From contig CAYXLI010000024.1 in assembly GCA_964464925.1 (NCBI GenBank), positions 28,549 to 92,548 of the forward strand: a stretch of 64,000 nucleotides of DNA, in the 5' to 3' direction. Each line of letters begins with the position of its first letter. Positions within the stretch are counted from its first letter, which is position 1. A model generated the notes under the pieces. It was not told the origin of the DNA, searched no databases, and saw only the letters and a program-made list of their open reading frames with translations. Below are positions 16,871 through 26,543 of this stretch, piece after piece. The position numbers were made by a program, and so were the translations under genes. Origin of the DNA: CAYXLI01 sp964464925. Lineage in GTDB: Bacteria > Acidobacteriota > Terriglobia > Bryobacterales > Bryobacteraceae.

Positions 16871-18408
16871 GCCGGGAAGTTGGGACTGTGCGGCAGTCCT
16901 TTCGGACGCAGGCCGAGTTTGCCGTTTACGAGAAAGGGCTCGCCCCGCTCCGCGAAATGATCCACCAGCCGCTGACGCCACTTTCGCAGTTCGGCCTGAC
17001 GACTGGTGTCGCCGGCCAAGTCGGCCAACTCGTGCGGATCGCTGTCGAGATGAAATAGTTGCTCCTCACCGTCCAGCGCGTGAAAGATGTATTTCCAGTG
17101 TCCATCCGTGAGCGCGTTCCAATGGTTCGCCGGGCTGTAGCAGATATTGTGTTCCAGATCAACGTAGTCACGCCATCCGGCGCCGCTGTTCCGCACGAGG
17201 GAGAGCAGGCTGCGACCGTCGATGGGTCGCGACGGTTCAGAGCCGGCAGCTTCCAGAAATGTCGGCAACACGTCCCGGAGTTCGACGGGTTGAGATATAA
17301 CGGCGCCTCTCTTCGCGGAGAGCATTCCGGAAGGCCAGCGCATCAACATCGGGATGTGCGCTGAAGGCTCGTAGGGATACGACTTGCGCCACAGATTCTG
17401 GTCTCCCGTCATGTCGCCGTGGTCTGAAGTGAAGAGAATCAGCGTCTCCTCCAGCCAGCCGCGCTTTTCCAGAGTGTCCAAGATTCGCCCGATCTGCTCG
17501 TCCACCTGGCTGATGCATCCGTAATAGCCCTGTCGCGAGCGGCGTATCTCCTGAGGGCTGAGTTTGCCGTGCCATATGTCCGTGCGGTCGCTGCTGCGTT
17601 GCTCGTATCGATCGGCCCAGCGTCCCACTTTCGCGGCCGGCAGCGCAGCGTCCTCATACATCTTCATGAAGCGTTCCGGCGGATCGTACGGACTGTGCGG
17701 CCGAATGAAGGAGACCTTCATGAAAAATGGCTGGCCGCCTTCCCAGGTGCTGAGAAAATTGACTGCCGTGTCTCCGGTCCAGCGCGTAGGGTGAAATCGC
17801 TCCGGTAAGACAAAGGGCCGGGAAGCATAGTCGTTCCACCACAGGCCCGTCGCATGAGGATTCAGGTTGGGCGCCTGCGAGTAGAACCAAGATTCGTAGT
17901 CGGTGCGCTCTACCGGACCGATTTTCTCGGCAGCCGCGTAGGCCTGGGGACCGTTGCCGCACGGGCAGTGCTCATCGAGAATCATGCGTTCATACCCATG
18001 CCCGTTGCGCATCGGATAGAAATGCTGCTTGCCTACGGTGATGGTGTAATAACCGGCTTCCCTCAGAGCGCGCGGCTTTTCCAGAGGATAGCTGCGCGCC
18101 ATATTGGTCATGCCCAGCATGCCGTGATGCCAAGGGGAAAGCCCGGTCAGCAGAGCGGTGCGCGCGGGTGTACACGTCGGAGTAGAGGAGTATGCGGCGC
18201 TGAATCGCACGCCTTGCTGAGCGATGCGATCCATGTTCGGAGTGTGAATGACGCGATTGCCCGCGGCGCCGATGCAATCGGCCCGATGCTGGTCTGTCAT
18301 TAGAAACAGAATGTTGGGCCGGCTGCGGCGGGAAGAAGATTGCGGCAGCGCGGCGGGCGCTGCCGCCGCGGCGGCGGCTCCGACTTTCAGCAGGTTTCTT
18401 CGGGTCAT
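16867..18408 (-). CDS. Tat-exported sulfatase
   Basis: 513 residues, type I arylsulfatase family. A Tat-like signal (MTRRNLLKVG plus poly-Ala) opens the protein. Metal ligands are in LMTDQHR (about 37-42) and LFTSDHGD. The maturation motif is Cys79 in CTPAR, the Cys-type site that is converted to formylglycine. No sulfatase-maturing enzyme is in this window. It begins 6 bp after the glycine C-acetyltransferase gene and overlaps the GH140-like gene, suggesting a desulfation/degradation unit for a sulfated polysaccharide. Confidence 0.93.
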   Translation of the reverse strand: MTRRNLLKVGAAAAAAAPAALPQSSSRRSRPNILFLMTDQHRADCIGAAGNRVIHTPNMDRIAQQGVRFSAAYSSTPTCTPARTALLTGLSPWHHGMLGMTNMARSYPLEKPRALREAGYYTITVGKQHFYPMRNGHGYERMILDEHCPCGNGPQAYAAAEKIGPVERTDYESWFYSQAPNLNPHATGLWWNDYASRPFVLPERFHPTRWTGDTAVNFLSTWEGGQPFFMKVSFIRPHSPYDPPERFMKMYEDAALPAAKVGRWADRYEQRSSDRTDIWHGKLSPQEIRRSRQGYYGCISQVDEQIGRILDTLEKRGWLEETLILFTSDHGDMTGDQNLWRKSYPYEPSAHIPMLMRWPSGMLSAKRGAVISQPVELRDVLPTFLEAAGSEPSRPIDGRSLLSLVRNSGAGWRDYVDLEHNICYSPANHWNALTDGHWKYIFHALDGEEQLFHLDSDPHELADLAGDTSRQAELRKWRQRLVDHFAERGEPFLVNGKLGLRPKGLPHSPNFPA

Positions 18409-18414
18409 GTTCTG

Positions 18415-19611
18415 TTACTCCGCGGCTCCGAGCTTCAGCGCGGTTTTTACCTTGTCAAACTTCGCCAGAGCGAACTCCAGATCTTCCCGCGTGTGCACAG
18501 CTGAGATCTGCGTACGGATCCGGGCCTTTCCCTGTGGCACGACCGGATACGAGAATGCGATGACGTAGACGCCCTCCTCCAGCATGTGAGCCGCGACTTC
18601 GGTTGCCAACGCCGCATCGCCCAGCATGATGGGAACAATCGGATGCGTGCCGGGCAGAATCTGAAGACCGAGCCTGGCTATGCCTTCGCGGAAGAAGGCT
18701 GTGTTCTCCAGCAGTTTTTTCCGCAGGTCACCACCCTGGCTCAGCAGATCGATGACTCTCAGAGAAGCCGCGACAATCGGCGGTGCAACGGAGTTGGAAA
18801 ACAGGTACGGGCGCGAGCGCTGCCGCAGGAGTTCAATCACTTCGCGACGTCCGCTGGTGTAGCCACCGCTGGCACCGCCGAGCGCTTTGCCGAGCGTGCC
18901 GGTCAGGATGTCGACGCGTCCCATGACGTTGTGGTACTCGTGGGTTCCGCGCCCGTGCTCTCCTATGAAGCCGACGGCGTGGGAATCGTCCACCATCACC
19001 ATGGCTCCGTACTTCTCGGCCAAATCGCAGATGGCCGGCAGGTTCGCGATATAGCCGTCCATTGAGAACACACCGTCGGTCGCGATCAATATGGTGCGCG
19101 CTCCCGAGGCGTCCTTTAGTTTTGCTTCAAGGTCTTCCATATCACTGTTGCGATAGCGGAAGCGACGCGCCTTCGAGAGGCGGATGCCGTCGATGATGCT
19201 CGCGTGGTTCAACTCATCGGAGACGATCGCGTCCGAGTCGTCCAGCAGAGTTTCAAATAAGCCGCCGTTCGCATCGAAGCAAGACGAATAGAGAATGGTG
19301 TCGCCGGTGCCCAGAAATTCGCTGATGCGGCGTTCAAGCTGTTTGTGAATCTCTTGAGTTCCGCAGATGAAGCGCACGGAGGCAAGCCCGTAGCCCCACC
19401 GGTCGAGGGCCTCATGAGCTGCCCGCAAGATCTCCGGATGATCTGCGAGCCCGAGATAATTATTGGCGCACAGATTCAGGACTGATTTGCCCGAAGCTAC
19501 GTCCACTCGAGCATTCTGCGGGCTTACAAGGACCCGCTCCGATTTGTACAGCCCCGCTTCGCGGATTTCATCGAGCCGCGACTGTATCTGTTCTTTCGCG
19601 TTGGAGAACAT
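18415..19611 (-). CDS. kbl: Glycine C-acetyltransferase (2-amino-3-ketobutyrate CoA ligase)
   Basis: 398 residues, the usual length for the family. This PLP enzyme cleaves 2-amino-3-oxobutyrate with CoA to glycine and acetyl-CoA in threonine breakdown. Visible features are NNYLG, SVRFICGTQ, DDSHAVGF (PLP-contacting Asp near 208) and the PLP lysine Lys242 in TLGKALGGASGG. It could also be another alpha-oxoamine synthase, but the sequence is closest to Kbl as I recall it. The start at 19611 (MFSNAKEQ) is chosen because the upstream part of the open frame reads as noise. No threonine dehydrogenase gene is adjacent; the dehydrogenase at 42871-43878 is too far to pair by position. Confidence 0.93.
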   Translation of the reverse strand: MFSNAKEQIQSRLDEIREAGLYKSERVLVSPQNARVDVASGKSVLNLCANNYLGLADHPEILRAAHEALDRWGYGLASVRFICGTQEIHKQLERRISEFLGTGDTILYSSCFDANGGLFETLLDDSDAIVSDELNHASIIDGIRLSKARRFRYRNSDMEDLEAKLKDASGARTILIATDGVFSMDGYIANLPAICDLAEKYGAMVMVDDSHAVGFIGEHGRGTHEYHNVMGRVDILTGTLGKALGGASGGYTSGRREVIELLRQRSRPYLFSNSVAPPIVAASLRVIDLLSQGGDLRKKLLENTAFFREGIARLGLQILPGTHPIVPIMLGDAALATEVAAHMLEEGVYVIAFSYPVVPQGKARIRTQISAVHTREDLEFALAKFDKVKTALKLGAAE

Positions 19612-19643
19612 ACCTCTAATTAGCACATGTGCGACGGCGCAAT

Positions 19644-20258
19644 TCAGAGGGCCAGCGCGAGGTTGACGGGGTAGCCGTCGGGGGGCAAGGGGACGTTCGG
19701 GCCGAAATGGCTGGGCTGGGGCGGCATTTTCACGACTGGATTGGGTTCGTTTTTCCGCGGCGGAAATACCGGCGGATGGAGCGACTCGATGGACGGTAAG
19801 AGGGTGATTTGTTTGAAACAAGTGTTGAAGGTGCGCTCGGCGTCGCGGATGTAGCGCTGGAGCGTGTTCCAGGTTTTGGAACCGTCGATGAGGCGTTCGA
19901 GCGCAAGGGCCTGGATCTCGACGCGCGTGGCGGACGGGCCGAGTTCGGCGCGGACTTTTTCCATGGTGTGGCTGAGCAGGGAGGCTTCGAACTGCAGCAA
20001 GCGCTGGCGCCGCCAACGGGCAACGGCCATGTCGGTAATGAGATCGGCCTCGACCGGGTTTGCGGGAATATAGGTGGACAGATATGTGCCGATGAGTTGC
20101 TGAAGCTCTTGTTGGTCCTCGCCGGACATGACCAGGAATCTTGCAATCGGGCCCGAGGCGTTGCGGGATGAACGAGACTTCCCGGAATCCGTTACCGGTC
20201 CGGTGGAATGCTGCGCGTTCCGGCGATTGGCAGCGAGTTGAGCGGGTGAAGCAGACAT
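19644..20258 (-). CDS. Conserved hypothetical protein of the SPAQLAANRRNAQHSTGP type
   Basis: 204 residues. The start MSASPAQLAANRRNAQHSTGP is characteristic of a hypothetical family that I recall as abundant in Acidobacteria, often in many copies per genome; its function is unknown. A helical middle (VARWRRQRLLQFEASLL) is followed by a Pro-rich tail. No signal peptide. It ends 32 bp before the kbl start, so co-transcription is possible. Confidence 0.8.
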   Translation of the reverse strand: MSASPAQLAANRRNAQHSTGPVTDSGKSRSSRNASGPIARFLVMSGEDQQELQQLIGTYLSTYIPANPVEADLITDMAVARWRRQRLLQFEASLLSHTMEKVRAELGPSATRVEIQALALERLIDGSKTWNTLQRYIRDAERTFNTCFKQITLLPSIESLHPPVFPPRKNEPNPVVKMPPQPSHFGPNVPLPPDGYPVNLALAL

Positions 20259-20379
20259 TTGAGCAGAACCTCCTTACCTAGTTCGACCGTAGCAGGCAAG
20301 CCCACCAAAACCGCGGACGCAAAATCGTAAGTCGCTGAATTTCAGGGAAATAGAGTCGCGAGATTTCTGAACTGAGCTC

Positions 20380-21402
20380 TTACGCGCTGGTCGAAACCAG
20401 GTCGGCTACCGGATGTAAGAGCGTTTTATTCGAGACGTCCGCCGGTTTGGTGGTGAGGAGAACAAACGTGGTGCCGCTTTTCGGATCGAGCCAGCAGAGT
20501 GTGCCGGTGGAACCGCCATGTCCGAATGTCGCGGGCGAGCATCCCCTGCCGAATTTCGCGCCGTTGAGTGCCCAGCCGAATCCCCAGCCCGACGCGTGCT
20601 CTGTGATCATCGAAGCCGCAGTTCCCGGCTTCAGGACAGCATTGTCCGGATGGGCGAAGTAATGCAGGAAACGGGCGATATCGTACACGGTCGAATGAGC
20701 TCCGCCCCAGGGTGAGGCGAGGTTTCGCCAGTAAGTGCTGTTCCAATCCCAGCCGGATGGTTCCGGCACCTGGCACTGCATCGTGGCGGCAATAGCCCGG
20801 CCACCTAAACCGAGCGAGGTGTCGCCCATGCCGAGCGGCCGGAAGATCTGCTGTTTCAGGAAATCCGGGAAGGGCTGTTTGGTGATACGCGAAACAATCT
20901 CAGACGCGAGAAGGATACCCATACTCTGATAGCGAACCTGGGTGCCGGGCGTGAACAGTAATGGAGTCCGGCAGGTGCCCGCCACGAAGTCGGACAAAGG
21001 TGCGTGCCGCTTGCGGAGATCCGTATTTCCGGGCAGCATATCGGGCAAGCCGGAGGAATGGGTCAGCAGGTGCTGAATGAGGACCTTTTCGCGGCTGCCA
21101 CCGCGAAATTCAGGGATGAAGCGCTGAACGGAGTCGGAAAGAGAAAGCTCGCCGCGATCGCAGAGGAGCATTACCGCGGTGGCGGTCATCGGCTTCGTGA
21201 TGGAGGCGAGGAGGAACACGGCGTTGGGGGCTGGTGCTTTGCCGAACGCCTTTTGGACGACGTTGGAGCCGCGGCCGGCGAACAGGGTGGCGGCCGAGAC
21301 TTCGCCGGATTTCGTCTGGGATTCGAGCAGATGGAGCGCCTCATCAAGGCTGTTCTTTTGCAGGAAAAGAGCGCTGCCGAGCAAGAGATCGCGACGCGTC
21401 AT
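20380..21402 (-). CDS. Serine beta-lactamase-fold hydrolase
   Basis: 340 residues, class C beta-lactamase/esterase family. Active-site elements are Ser67-x-x-Lys70 (SITK), Tyr158 (YQS) and a final HGGSTG (His295). The N-terminus MTRRDLLLGSALFL looks like a short, Tat-like export signal. Such proteins act as esterases, DD-peptidases or D-aminohydrolases more often than as resistance enzymes; substrate unknown. It follows the Cgl0159-type gene by 24 bp and may be co-transcribed with it. Confidence 0.88.
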   Translation of the reverse strand: MTRRDLLLGSALFLQKNSLDEALHLLESQTKSGEVSAATLFAGRGSNVVQKAFGKAPAPNAVFLLASITKPMTATAVMLLCDRGELSLSDSVQRFIPEFRGGSREKVLIQHLLTHSSGLPDMLPGNTDLRKRHAPLSDFVAGTCRTPLLFTPGTQVRYQSMGILLASEIVSRITKQPFPDFLKQQIFRPLGMGDTSLGLGGRAIAATMQCQVPEPSGWDWNSTYWRNLASPWGGAHSTVYDIARFLHYFAHPDNAVLKPGTAASMITEHASGWGFGWALNGAKFGRGCSPATFGHGGSTGTLCWLDPKSGTTFVLLTTKPADVSNKTLLHPVADLVSTSA

Positions 21403-21426
21403 ATCTCGAAGATCATATCGCGCGGC

Positions 21427-22398
21427 TCAAAGATACCGGGTGATGCGGTCCATTTCAGGCCTGGGTTGCAGCGAGAGCGCCTGGATTGCCTCCTCCACGG
21501 ACCATCCCCGGTGAACGATGCGGCCCGCGGCCGTCGCAATCGCCAAGGGATCGTCATCGCCGGGAGAAAGAGTGTTGCGCCCTAGCAGAGCGCCGCGCAC
21601 GTTCGGACTTCGCGTCTGCGAAGCGGCCAGTTGATATAGGAGCGATTCCGTTTGGCCCGTGAACTCCGTACCGAGAATGAGAATCGGCAAGCTGGTGGAT
21701 TGAGCCACTGTATCGAAGCTCTCGCAGAACGGCAGATTGAGCCACAGAAAGCGGCTGCTGTCCCCGAGTGAGGAAGCTACGTGGGCTGCGCGCGCGATTG
21801 CTTCCCTGGTTTGGACAAGAGTCCATCCGGCAGGTCCGCGCGTGACGGGCAAAACCTCCAGGATGGCCGGCAGACGAAGCGAGTTGGCCTGGGTGATGGC
21901 CTGATTGCACTCCACCATGCTGTGAATCGAGCCGCCGTCTTCCTCCGCGATGCGGAGTACCAGATGGACGGCATCGAGGGACCAGTAGGCGCAGGCGGCA
22001 GGAGTTGCACCAGTGATGGCATCGTTTAAAGGCCAGCCTGCTCCGGCGAGACCTCCCCGGTTGAGGCTGGCGATGAGCAGTTTGCCTTCGAGCAGCGGCA
22101 GCCCGCGTTTCGCGCGGATGAAGCCGTCGATAGAGAGAAGGTCTTCCAGGACGTCCATGGCCGCAACGACGCCGTCGACTGCATCGGTCATGAGAACACG
22201 GAGAATGCGGGCGAGATGATCGCGCCGGTCTGCGAAGGCTTCGTGACCGGCAACAAGCGTAAGCCGTCCTGCGGGAGCGAGGTGTTCCCGGCGGACGCGT
22301 TCCCGGGCTGTACGAAAGGGCAGATCCGGATCGTGAATACGCGCATCGATGAGGCGCGCGAAGACCGATGGAGGCAGAAATTCCTGACTAGCGAACAT
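21427..22398 (-). CDS. Cgl0159-type (beta/alpha)8 aldolase-fold protein
   Basis: 323 residues. The pattern DGVVAAMDVLEDLL, KLLIASLNRGGLAGAGWPLND and TGATPAACAYWSLDAVHLVLRI fits the Cgl0159 family, related to DeoC/LacD aldolases. In other bacteria these genes often sit in inositol or sugar catabolic clusters. The catalytic Lys of classical class I aldolases could not be placed by eye. The neighbour downstream is a beta-lactamase-fold hydrolase; the sedolisin gene ends 60 bp upstream. Confidence 0.75.
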   Translation of the reverse strand: MFASQEFLPPSVFARLIDARIHDPDLPFRTARERVRREHLAPAGRLTLVAGHEAFADRRDHLARILRVLMTDAVDGVVAAMDVLEDLLSIDGFIRAKRGLPLLEGKLLIASLNRGGLAGAGWPLNDAITGATPAACAYWSLDAVHLVLRIAEEDGGSIHSMVECNQAITQANSLRLPAILEVLPVTRGPAGWTLVQTREAIARAAHVASSLGDSSRFLWLNLPFCESFDTVAQSTSLPILILGTEFTGQTESLLYQLAASQTRSPNVRGALLGRNTLSPGDDDPLAIATAAGRIVHRGWSVEEAIQALSLQPRPEMDRITRYL

Positions 22399-22458
22399 GA
22401 GCAGGTTCCATTCACTGTGTAACGGAAGGGCTCATGTTCGCAAGTGCGACCCTGCCGC

Positions 22459-24507
22459 CTACGGAAGTTTTGTGAGGGCCGGGACAAGCGCGGGCACGTT
22501 GGGCGTGCCGAGTCCGGTCACGTTGTCATAGCCGCGCGTGGTGCGGAGCGACGAATCTGCACCTTCGATCACCGGACTTGTTGCGTCCGTTACTGCCGAG
22601 TTGATGGTGCGAAAGCGAGTGATGAGGCCGGTGGTGCCCTCAAAATTGCGGAGAAGTGCAAGTGGCTTAGAGGGCGCGAGCACGTCCACGAGGCCGGATC
22701 CCGCCTTGGAATAGAGTGCGGGGTTCGCGAAACCAATGACGGATTTCCCGGCATCGAGGCGGGCCTGATTCACTAGCGCGAGCACGCCCGCGAACAGCGG
22801 AGAGGCCAGGCTGGTGCCGCCGATGCGCCGTTCGCAATATTCGAGTTTGCCGGGTAATGGCGTGCAACCCGCATCGATCAGCGCATCGCCGCTGACGTTG
22901 TAGGTCTGGCCATAAAGCGCTCCGGTATTCGGGTCTCCGACCATAGCGACATCCGGTACGACACGAACTGCAGCAGAGAGCGGGATGGGGTTGCCGTTCG
23001 CATCCGTAGTGGAGGTAGCAAGAGCATCCGGAACGACTCCCTGCTGGTACGCGGGTTGAAGGAACCGAAGGCTCGGGCCACCACCGCTGCCGTATAGAAA
23101 AGCCGGAGGCCAGGGCAAACTGGTTGCGGAAACGAAGTCGCCGGTATTGGAGATGACGGCGTCGGTAAAGGTGCTGGTGTAGGTGCCCCAGCCGTACTCT
23201 TCTTTGGAACCTGAGGCGGTTTTGAGCAAAAGCGAGGTACCGCCAACCGCAGTGACGTAGGGGCTGGTGGCAGGCCAGCTTCCTGAGGCGATTCCAATAA
23301 TAGCGGCGACGTCGCCATCGTCTCCGGAAGAGAAGAGGATACTTATACCCTGGGCGGCGGCCTGCATGAAAGCGCGTTCGTCCGCCTGAATGTGACCAAC
23401 GGGGAGAAGATCACCGAAGACGCCCCAGCTATTCGTGATGATATCGGCAAGGCCGTTGTCGATCAGATGGATGAGTGCGTGGTCGAGGGGCTGAGCGCTG
23501 TTCTGAGCGCCGGCATATACGAGCGACGCGTCGGGGGCGATGGCGTGCACCCATTCGATATCGAGAGACTCTTCGCCATACCAGCCTGCCGGATCGAAGC
23601 GGTTTTCGGGGAAGTTCAAGGTACCGGGCACGACGATCTGCTGGAAATTGGAGGAATTGAGCAAAGGCAAGCCGTGGTTCGCAGAGAAGCGGTTGACATC
23701 ATCGACGATAGTGGGCGAAGCGAACGCGTCGACAATGCCGATACGGACTCCGCGGCCAGTCTGTGAAACATTCTGAACGCCGTAAGCGGCGCGGACCTGC
23801 GCCGGAGTGTAGCCGCAGGGCACCCACGGAAGTTTGGATCCGTATTGATTCGCAGAAGGCGAGATCGTGGCAGAATGATCTCCCCAAAAAGTGGAACAAG
23901 GGCCGGGAGTGGCGTAGCCGAAGCCCGGTGCGGCACTCGGCTCGCCAGTGTTGATATGCGGCGCGATCAATCGCTGGCTTTCATCGAGACCCGCGATGTG
24001 AGTGACGACATCGGCAAGCGCAGCAGGTATCGTGGGTGCAATCGAATTGGCGCGAAGGCCCATATCCCGGTAGGTGTACTGATTCTGATCGACCGAGAAC
24101 GCAGAAGCGATCTGAGCAACGGTACCGCTGGCGGCAACGTACATGCCGTTGGTGGGAAAGTACTCGACCTTCAGCCCCTTCTCATTGAGGAAGCCCTGCA
24201 CGGCGGCGACATCGGAAGGAGCGGGGGAGTAGAGACTGCGGAATTGGGCGGGACTGAGGAACTTGTGATATTGAGAGCTGCCAGGGGTGTAGAGATTCCG
24301 GATGAAATCCGCAAGAGCCGTTTCATTCTGAAGCTTGAGGTACAGGCTGACCAGCACGCGGCCATCGGGGTTCGAAGGGCCGATCTTCCGCGCTTTGCTC
24401 AGCCAGGGTGGAATATTACCGGAAAGAGTGGCGTTTGGCGCGGCTGAGGTAAGCGCGGCCGAAACAAAGGCGATCGCAAGAATCCGCCGGTAAGCGGTAA
24501 ACGACAT
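22459..24507 (-). CDS. Sedolisin-type serine-carboxyl protease (S53, kumamolisin-like)
   Basis: 682 residues. A signal peptide (about 1-22) is followed by a pro-kumamolisin activation domain (about 45-185) with SQYHKFLSPAQFRSLYSP. The catalytic domain shows Glu312/Asp316 (GEESLDIEW), Asp396 (SSGDDGD) and Ser566 (GGTSLASP), the full sedolisin set. It should be an acid endopeptidase secreted as a self-processing zymogen. The ATG at 24507 starts directly at the signal peptide. About 230 bp separate it from nuoF, so it is probably a separate transcript. Confidence 0.95.
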   Translation of the reverse strand: MSFTAYRRILAIAFVSAALTSAAPNATLSGNIPPWLSKARKIGPSNPDGRVLVSLYLKLQNETALADFIRNLYTPGSSQYHKFLSPAQFRSLYSPAPSDVAAVQGFLNEKGLKVEYFPTNGMYVAASGTVAQIASAFSVDQNQYTYRDMGLRANSIAPTIPAALADVVTHIAGLDESQRLIAPHINTGEPSAAPGFGYATPGPCSTFWGDHSATISPSANQYGSKLPWVPCGYTPAQVRAAYGVQNVSQTGRGVRIGIVDAFASPTIVDDVNRFSANHGLPLLNSSNFQQIVVPGTLNFPENRFDPAGWYGEESLDIEWVHAIAPDASLVYAGAQNSAQPLDHALIHLIDNGLADIITNSWGVFGDLLPVGHIQADERAFMQAAAQGISILFSSGDDGDVAAIIGIASGSWPATSPYVTAVGGTSLLLKTASGSKEEYGWGTYTSTFTDAVISNTGDFVSATSLPWPPAFLYGSGGGPSLRFLQPAYQQGVVPDALATSTTDANGNPIPLSAAVRVVPDVAMVGDPNTGALYGQTYNVSGDALIDAGCTPLPGKLEYCERRIGGTSLASPLFAGVLALVNQARLDAGKSVIGFANPALYSKAGSGLVDVLAPSKPLALLRNFEGTTGLITRFRTINSAVTDATSPVIEGADSSLRTTRGYDNVTGLGTPNVPALVPALTKLP

Positions 24508-24737
24508 GGCGTTAGCAACCTTTCGTTGGTTATGCCCCGGAACGTGCCGGGGCGTCTATGGACATGCTGGTGATTTTAGCTCGAACAGTAAGAGGCGGGG
24601 GCGGTAGTTAGCGCGATTGCTGGTCTTGAGGTCTTCGAGGGAGGGAGTTCCCAGGTAATCCACGCCATGGGACGTCGACAGCCTCAAACATTCTTTGAGG
24701 TCAGTCTCCGTCCACGCGTATGTCTTGTACGGCTCCT

Positions 24738-26051
24738 CTACACCAACTGTACGAGACGAGTGGTGTCCTCAAACGAGCCGGCAACGGCAGGCAACTTGGC
24801 TTCGAATTCGTGCCGGAACTTCTCGATGAAGCTGATGGTAGGCATCGCGGCTGCGTCGCCAAGCGGGCAGAAGGTGCGGCCGAGCATGTTTTGCGCGAGT
24901 TCCCCGATCAGGTTGATATCGCTCGACTGGCCGTGGCCATCGACGAAACGAGTGAGCAACTTTCGGAGCCACGTTGTACCCTCACGGCAAGGAATGCACC
25001 AGCCGCAGCTTTCGTGCGCATAGAAGCGCATGATGCGAAGCATGGCCTTCACCATGTCAGTGGTTTCGTCCATCACGACCATGCCGCCGGAGCCAAGCAT
25101 CGACTTGACCTTGGCGAGCGAATCGTAATCCATGGGAATATCGCACTCCTCGGCTTTGAGGACAGGGCAGGAGGAGCCGCCGGGGATGACCGCCTTCAGT
25201 TTGCGGCCGTTCAGTATTCCGCCGCCGAGCTCGTTGATGGCCTTCATCATCGGGAAGCCGAGGGGGACTTCGTAGACGCCGGGCTTGTTTACATGCCCCG
25301 AGATACAGAGCAGACGGGTGCCGCCGTTCTTGGGAGTGCCGAGGTCGGCATACCACTGGCCGCCGTTCAGGATAATGGCCGGGACGGCAGAGAAGGTCTC
25401 AACGTTATTGAGAACCGTGGGACACTGCCATGCGCCGGCGACTGCAGGAAATGGAGGACGAATACGAGGCACTCCGCGCTTACCTTCGAGTGATTCCAGG
25501 AGAGCGGATTCCTCGCCGCACTCGTAGGCTCCGGCGCCGGTGTGGACAACGACGTCGAAATCGAAACCGGTGCCGTTGATGTTCTTGCCGAGCCAGCCGC
25601 GGTTATATGCCTCGGCGACGGCACGCTCCATGCACTCGATCTGATAACGGTACTCGCCGCGAATATAGATATAGGCGGCCTTCGAGCCGACGGCGCGTGC
25701 GGCGATGAGCATGCCTTCGATGAGCTGGTGCGGATCGTTCTCGATGAGCAGGCGGTCCTTGCAGGTGCCAGGCTCGCTCTCATCCGCGTTGACGACAATG
25801 TAGACAGGCTTGCCAGTATTGCGCGGTACGAAGCCCCATTTCATGCCGGTTGGAAAACCGGCGCCGCCCCGGCCGCGAAGACTGGAAGTCTTGACCTCGT
25901 TGATGATGTCTTCCGGCGTCATGGCTACGGCCTTCATGAATGCCTTGTAGCCATCGTTGGCGAGATACGTGTCGATGGAAGCCGAGTTCTGGAGCAGGAA
26001 CCGGCGCGTCAGGACGCGGGTTTCAAGCGGATGCGGTTCGTTGTAAAGCAT
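24738..26051 (-). CDS. nuoF: NADH-quinone oxidoreductase subunit F
   Basis: 437 residues, the FMN and NADH-binding subunit of complex I on the cytoplasmic side. Visible: GRGGAGFPTGMKW (NADH/FMN), GAGAYECGEESALLESLEG and the 4Fe-4S motif SCGWCIPCREG with the fourth Cys in TFCPLGD. Full length. It starts 3 bp after nuoE and is the last gene of this nuo run; no nuoG follows. The 230 bp after the stop hold a start-less open frame on the minus strand (about 24559-24776) but no convincing gene. Confidence 0.97.
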   Translation of the reverse strand: MLYNEPHPLETRVLTRRFLLQNSASIDTYLANDGYKAFMKAVAMTPEDIINEVKTSSLRGRGGAGFPTGMKWGFVPRNTGKPVYIVVNADESEPGTCKDRLLIENDPHQLIEGMLIAARAVGSKAAYIYIRGEYRYQIECMERAVAEAYNRGWLGKNINGTGFDFDVVVHTGAGAYECGEESALLESLEGKRGVPRIRPPFPAVAGAWQCPTVLNNVETFSAVPAIILNGGQWYADLGTPKNGGTRLLCISGHVNKPGVYEVPLGFPMMKAINELGGGILNGRKLKAVIPGGSSCPVLKAEECDIPMDYDSLAKVKSMLGSGGMVVMDETTDMVKAMLRIMRFYAHESCGWCIPCREGTTWLRKLLTRFVDGHGQSSDINLIGELAQNMLGRTFCPLGDAAAMPTISFIEKFRHEFEAKLPAVAGSFEDTTRLVQLV

Positions 26052-26054
26052 GGG

Positions 26055-26543
26055 CTACTGTACCTTTGCCTTGCGAATGTCGTCGAGCAGTTTGTCCAGT
26101 GTCTCGGGGGTGACGTTATGGTGGAAGTCGTAGTTGATCTGGATGGCCGGGGCCCACGAGCAGGCTCCCATACACTCCACTTCTTCGAGGGAAAAGAGGC
26201 CGTCCGTGGCGGTTTCCTTGTGGCCGATACCGAGCTTGTGCGAGGCGTGCTCGTAAAGCTCCATACCGCCGCGCAGCAGGCAACTGATGTTCGTACAGAC
26301 CTGGACGTGATACCTGCCCTGCGGCTCCTTGTGAAGCATGGAGTAATAGCCGATCACCTCTTCGATCTGAAGAGGCGTGATGCCGAGGCGGCTGGCGACT
26401 TCGTCGATCAACTCCGGCGTGCAGGCGCCGATTTCATCCTGCGCATACATCAGCATTGGAATGAGAGCGGAGCGCTGCTTGCCCGGCGGATAAGACGTGA
26501 GGAGCTTGGCGAAGCGCTCTTCGAGTACGGGCGAAAACGTCAT
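26055..26543 (-). CDS. nuoE: NADH-quinone oxidoreductase subunit E
   Basis: 162 residues, thioredoxin-fold subunit carrying the N1a 2Fe-2S cluster. Ligands are in CTNISC and CMGAC. The N-terminal helical part (KRSALIPMLMYAQDE and IEEVIGYYSML) is typical. The ATG at 26543 shares its last base with the nuoD stop (TAATG), indicating translational coupling. Confidence 0.97.
   Translation of the reverse strand: MTFSPVLEERFAKLLTSYPPGKQRSALIPMLMYAQDEIGACTPELIDEVASRLGITPLQIEEVIGYYSMLHKEPQGRYHVQVCTNISCLLRGGMELYEHASHKLGIGHKETATDGLFSLEEVECMGACSWAPAIQINYDFHHNVTPETLDKLLDDIRKAKVQ

Noticed and set aside
24559..24776. Open minus-strand frame after nuoF with protein-like composition (TETDLKECLRLSTSHG)
   Set aside because: There is no ATG, GTG or TTG before the middle of the frame and no family recognised; may be a remnant, not reported as a gene.
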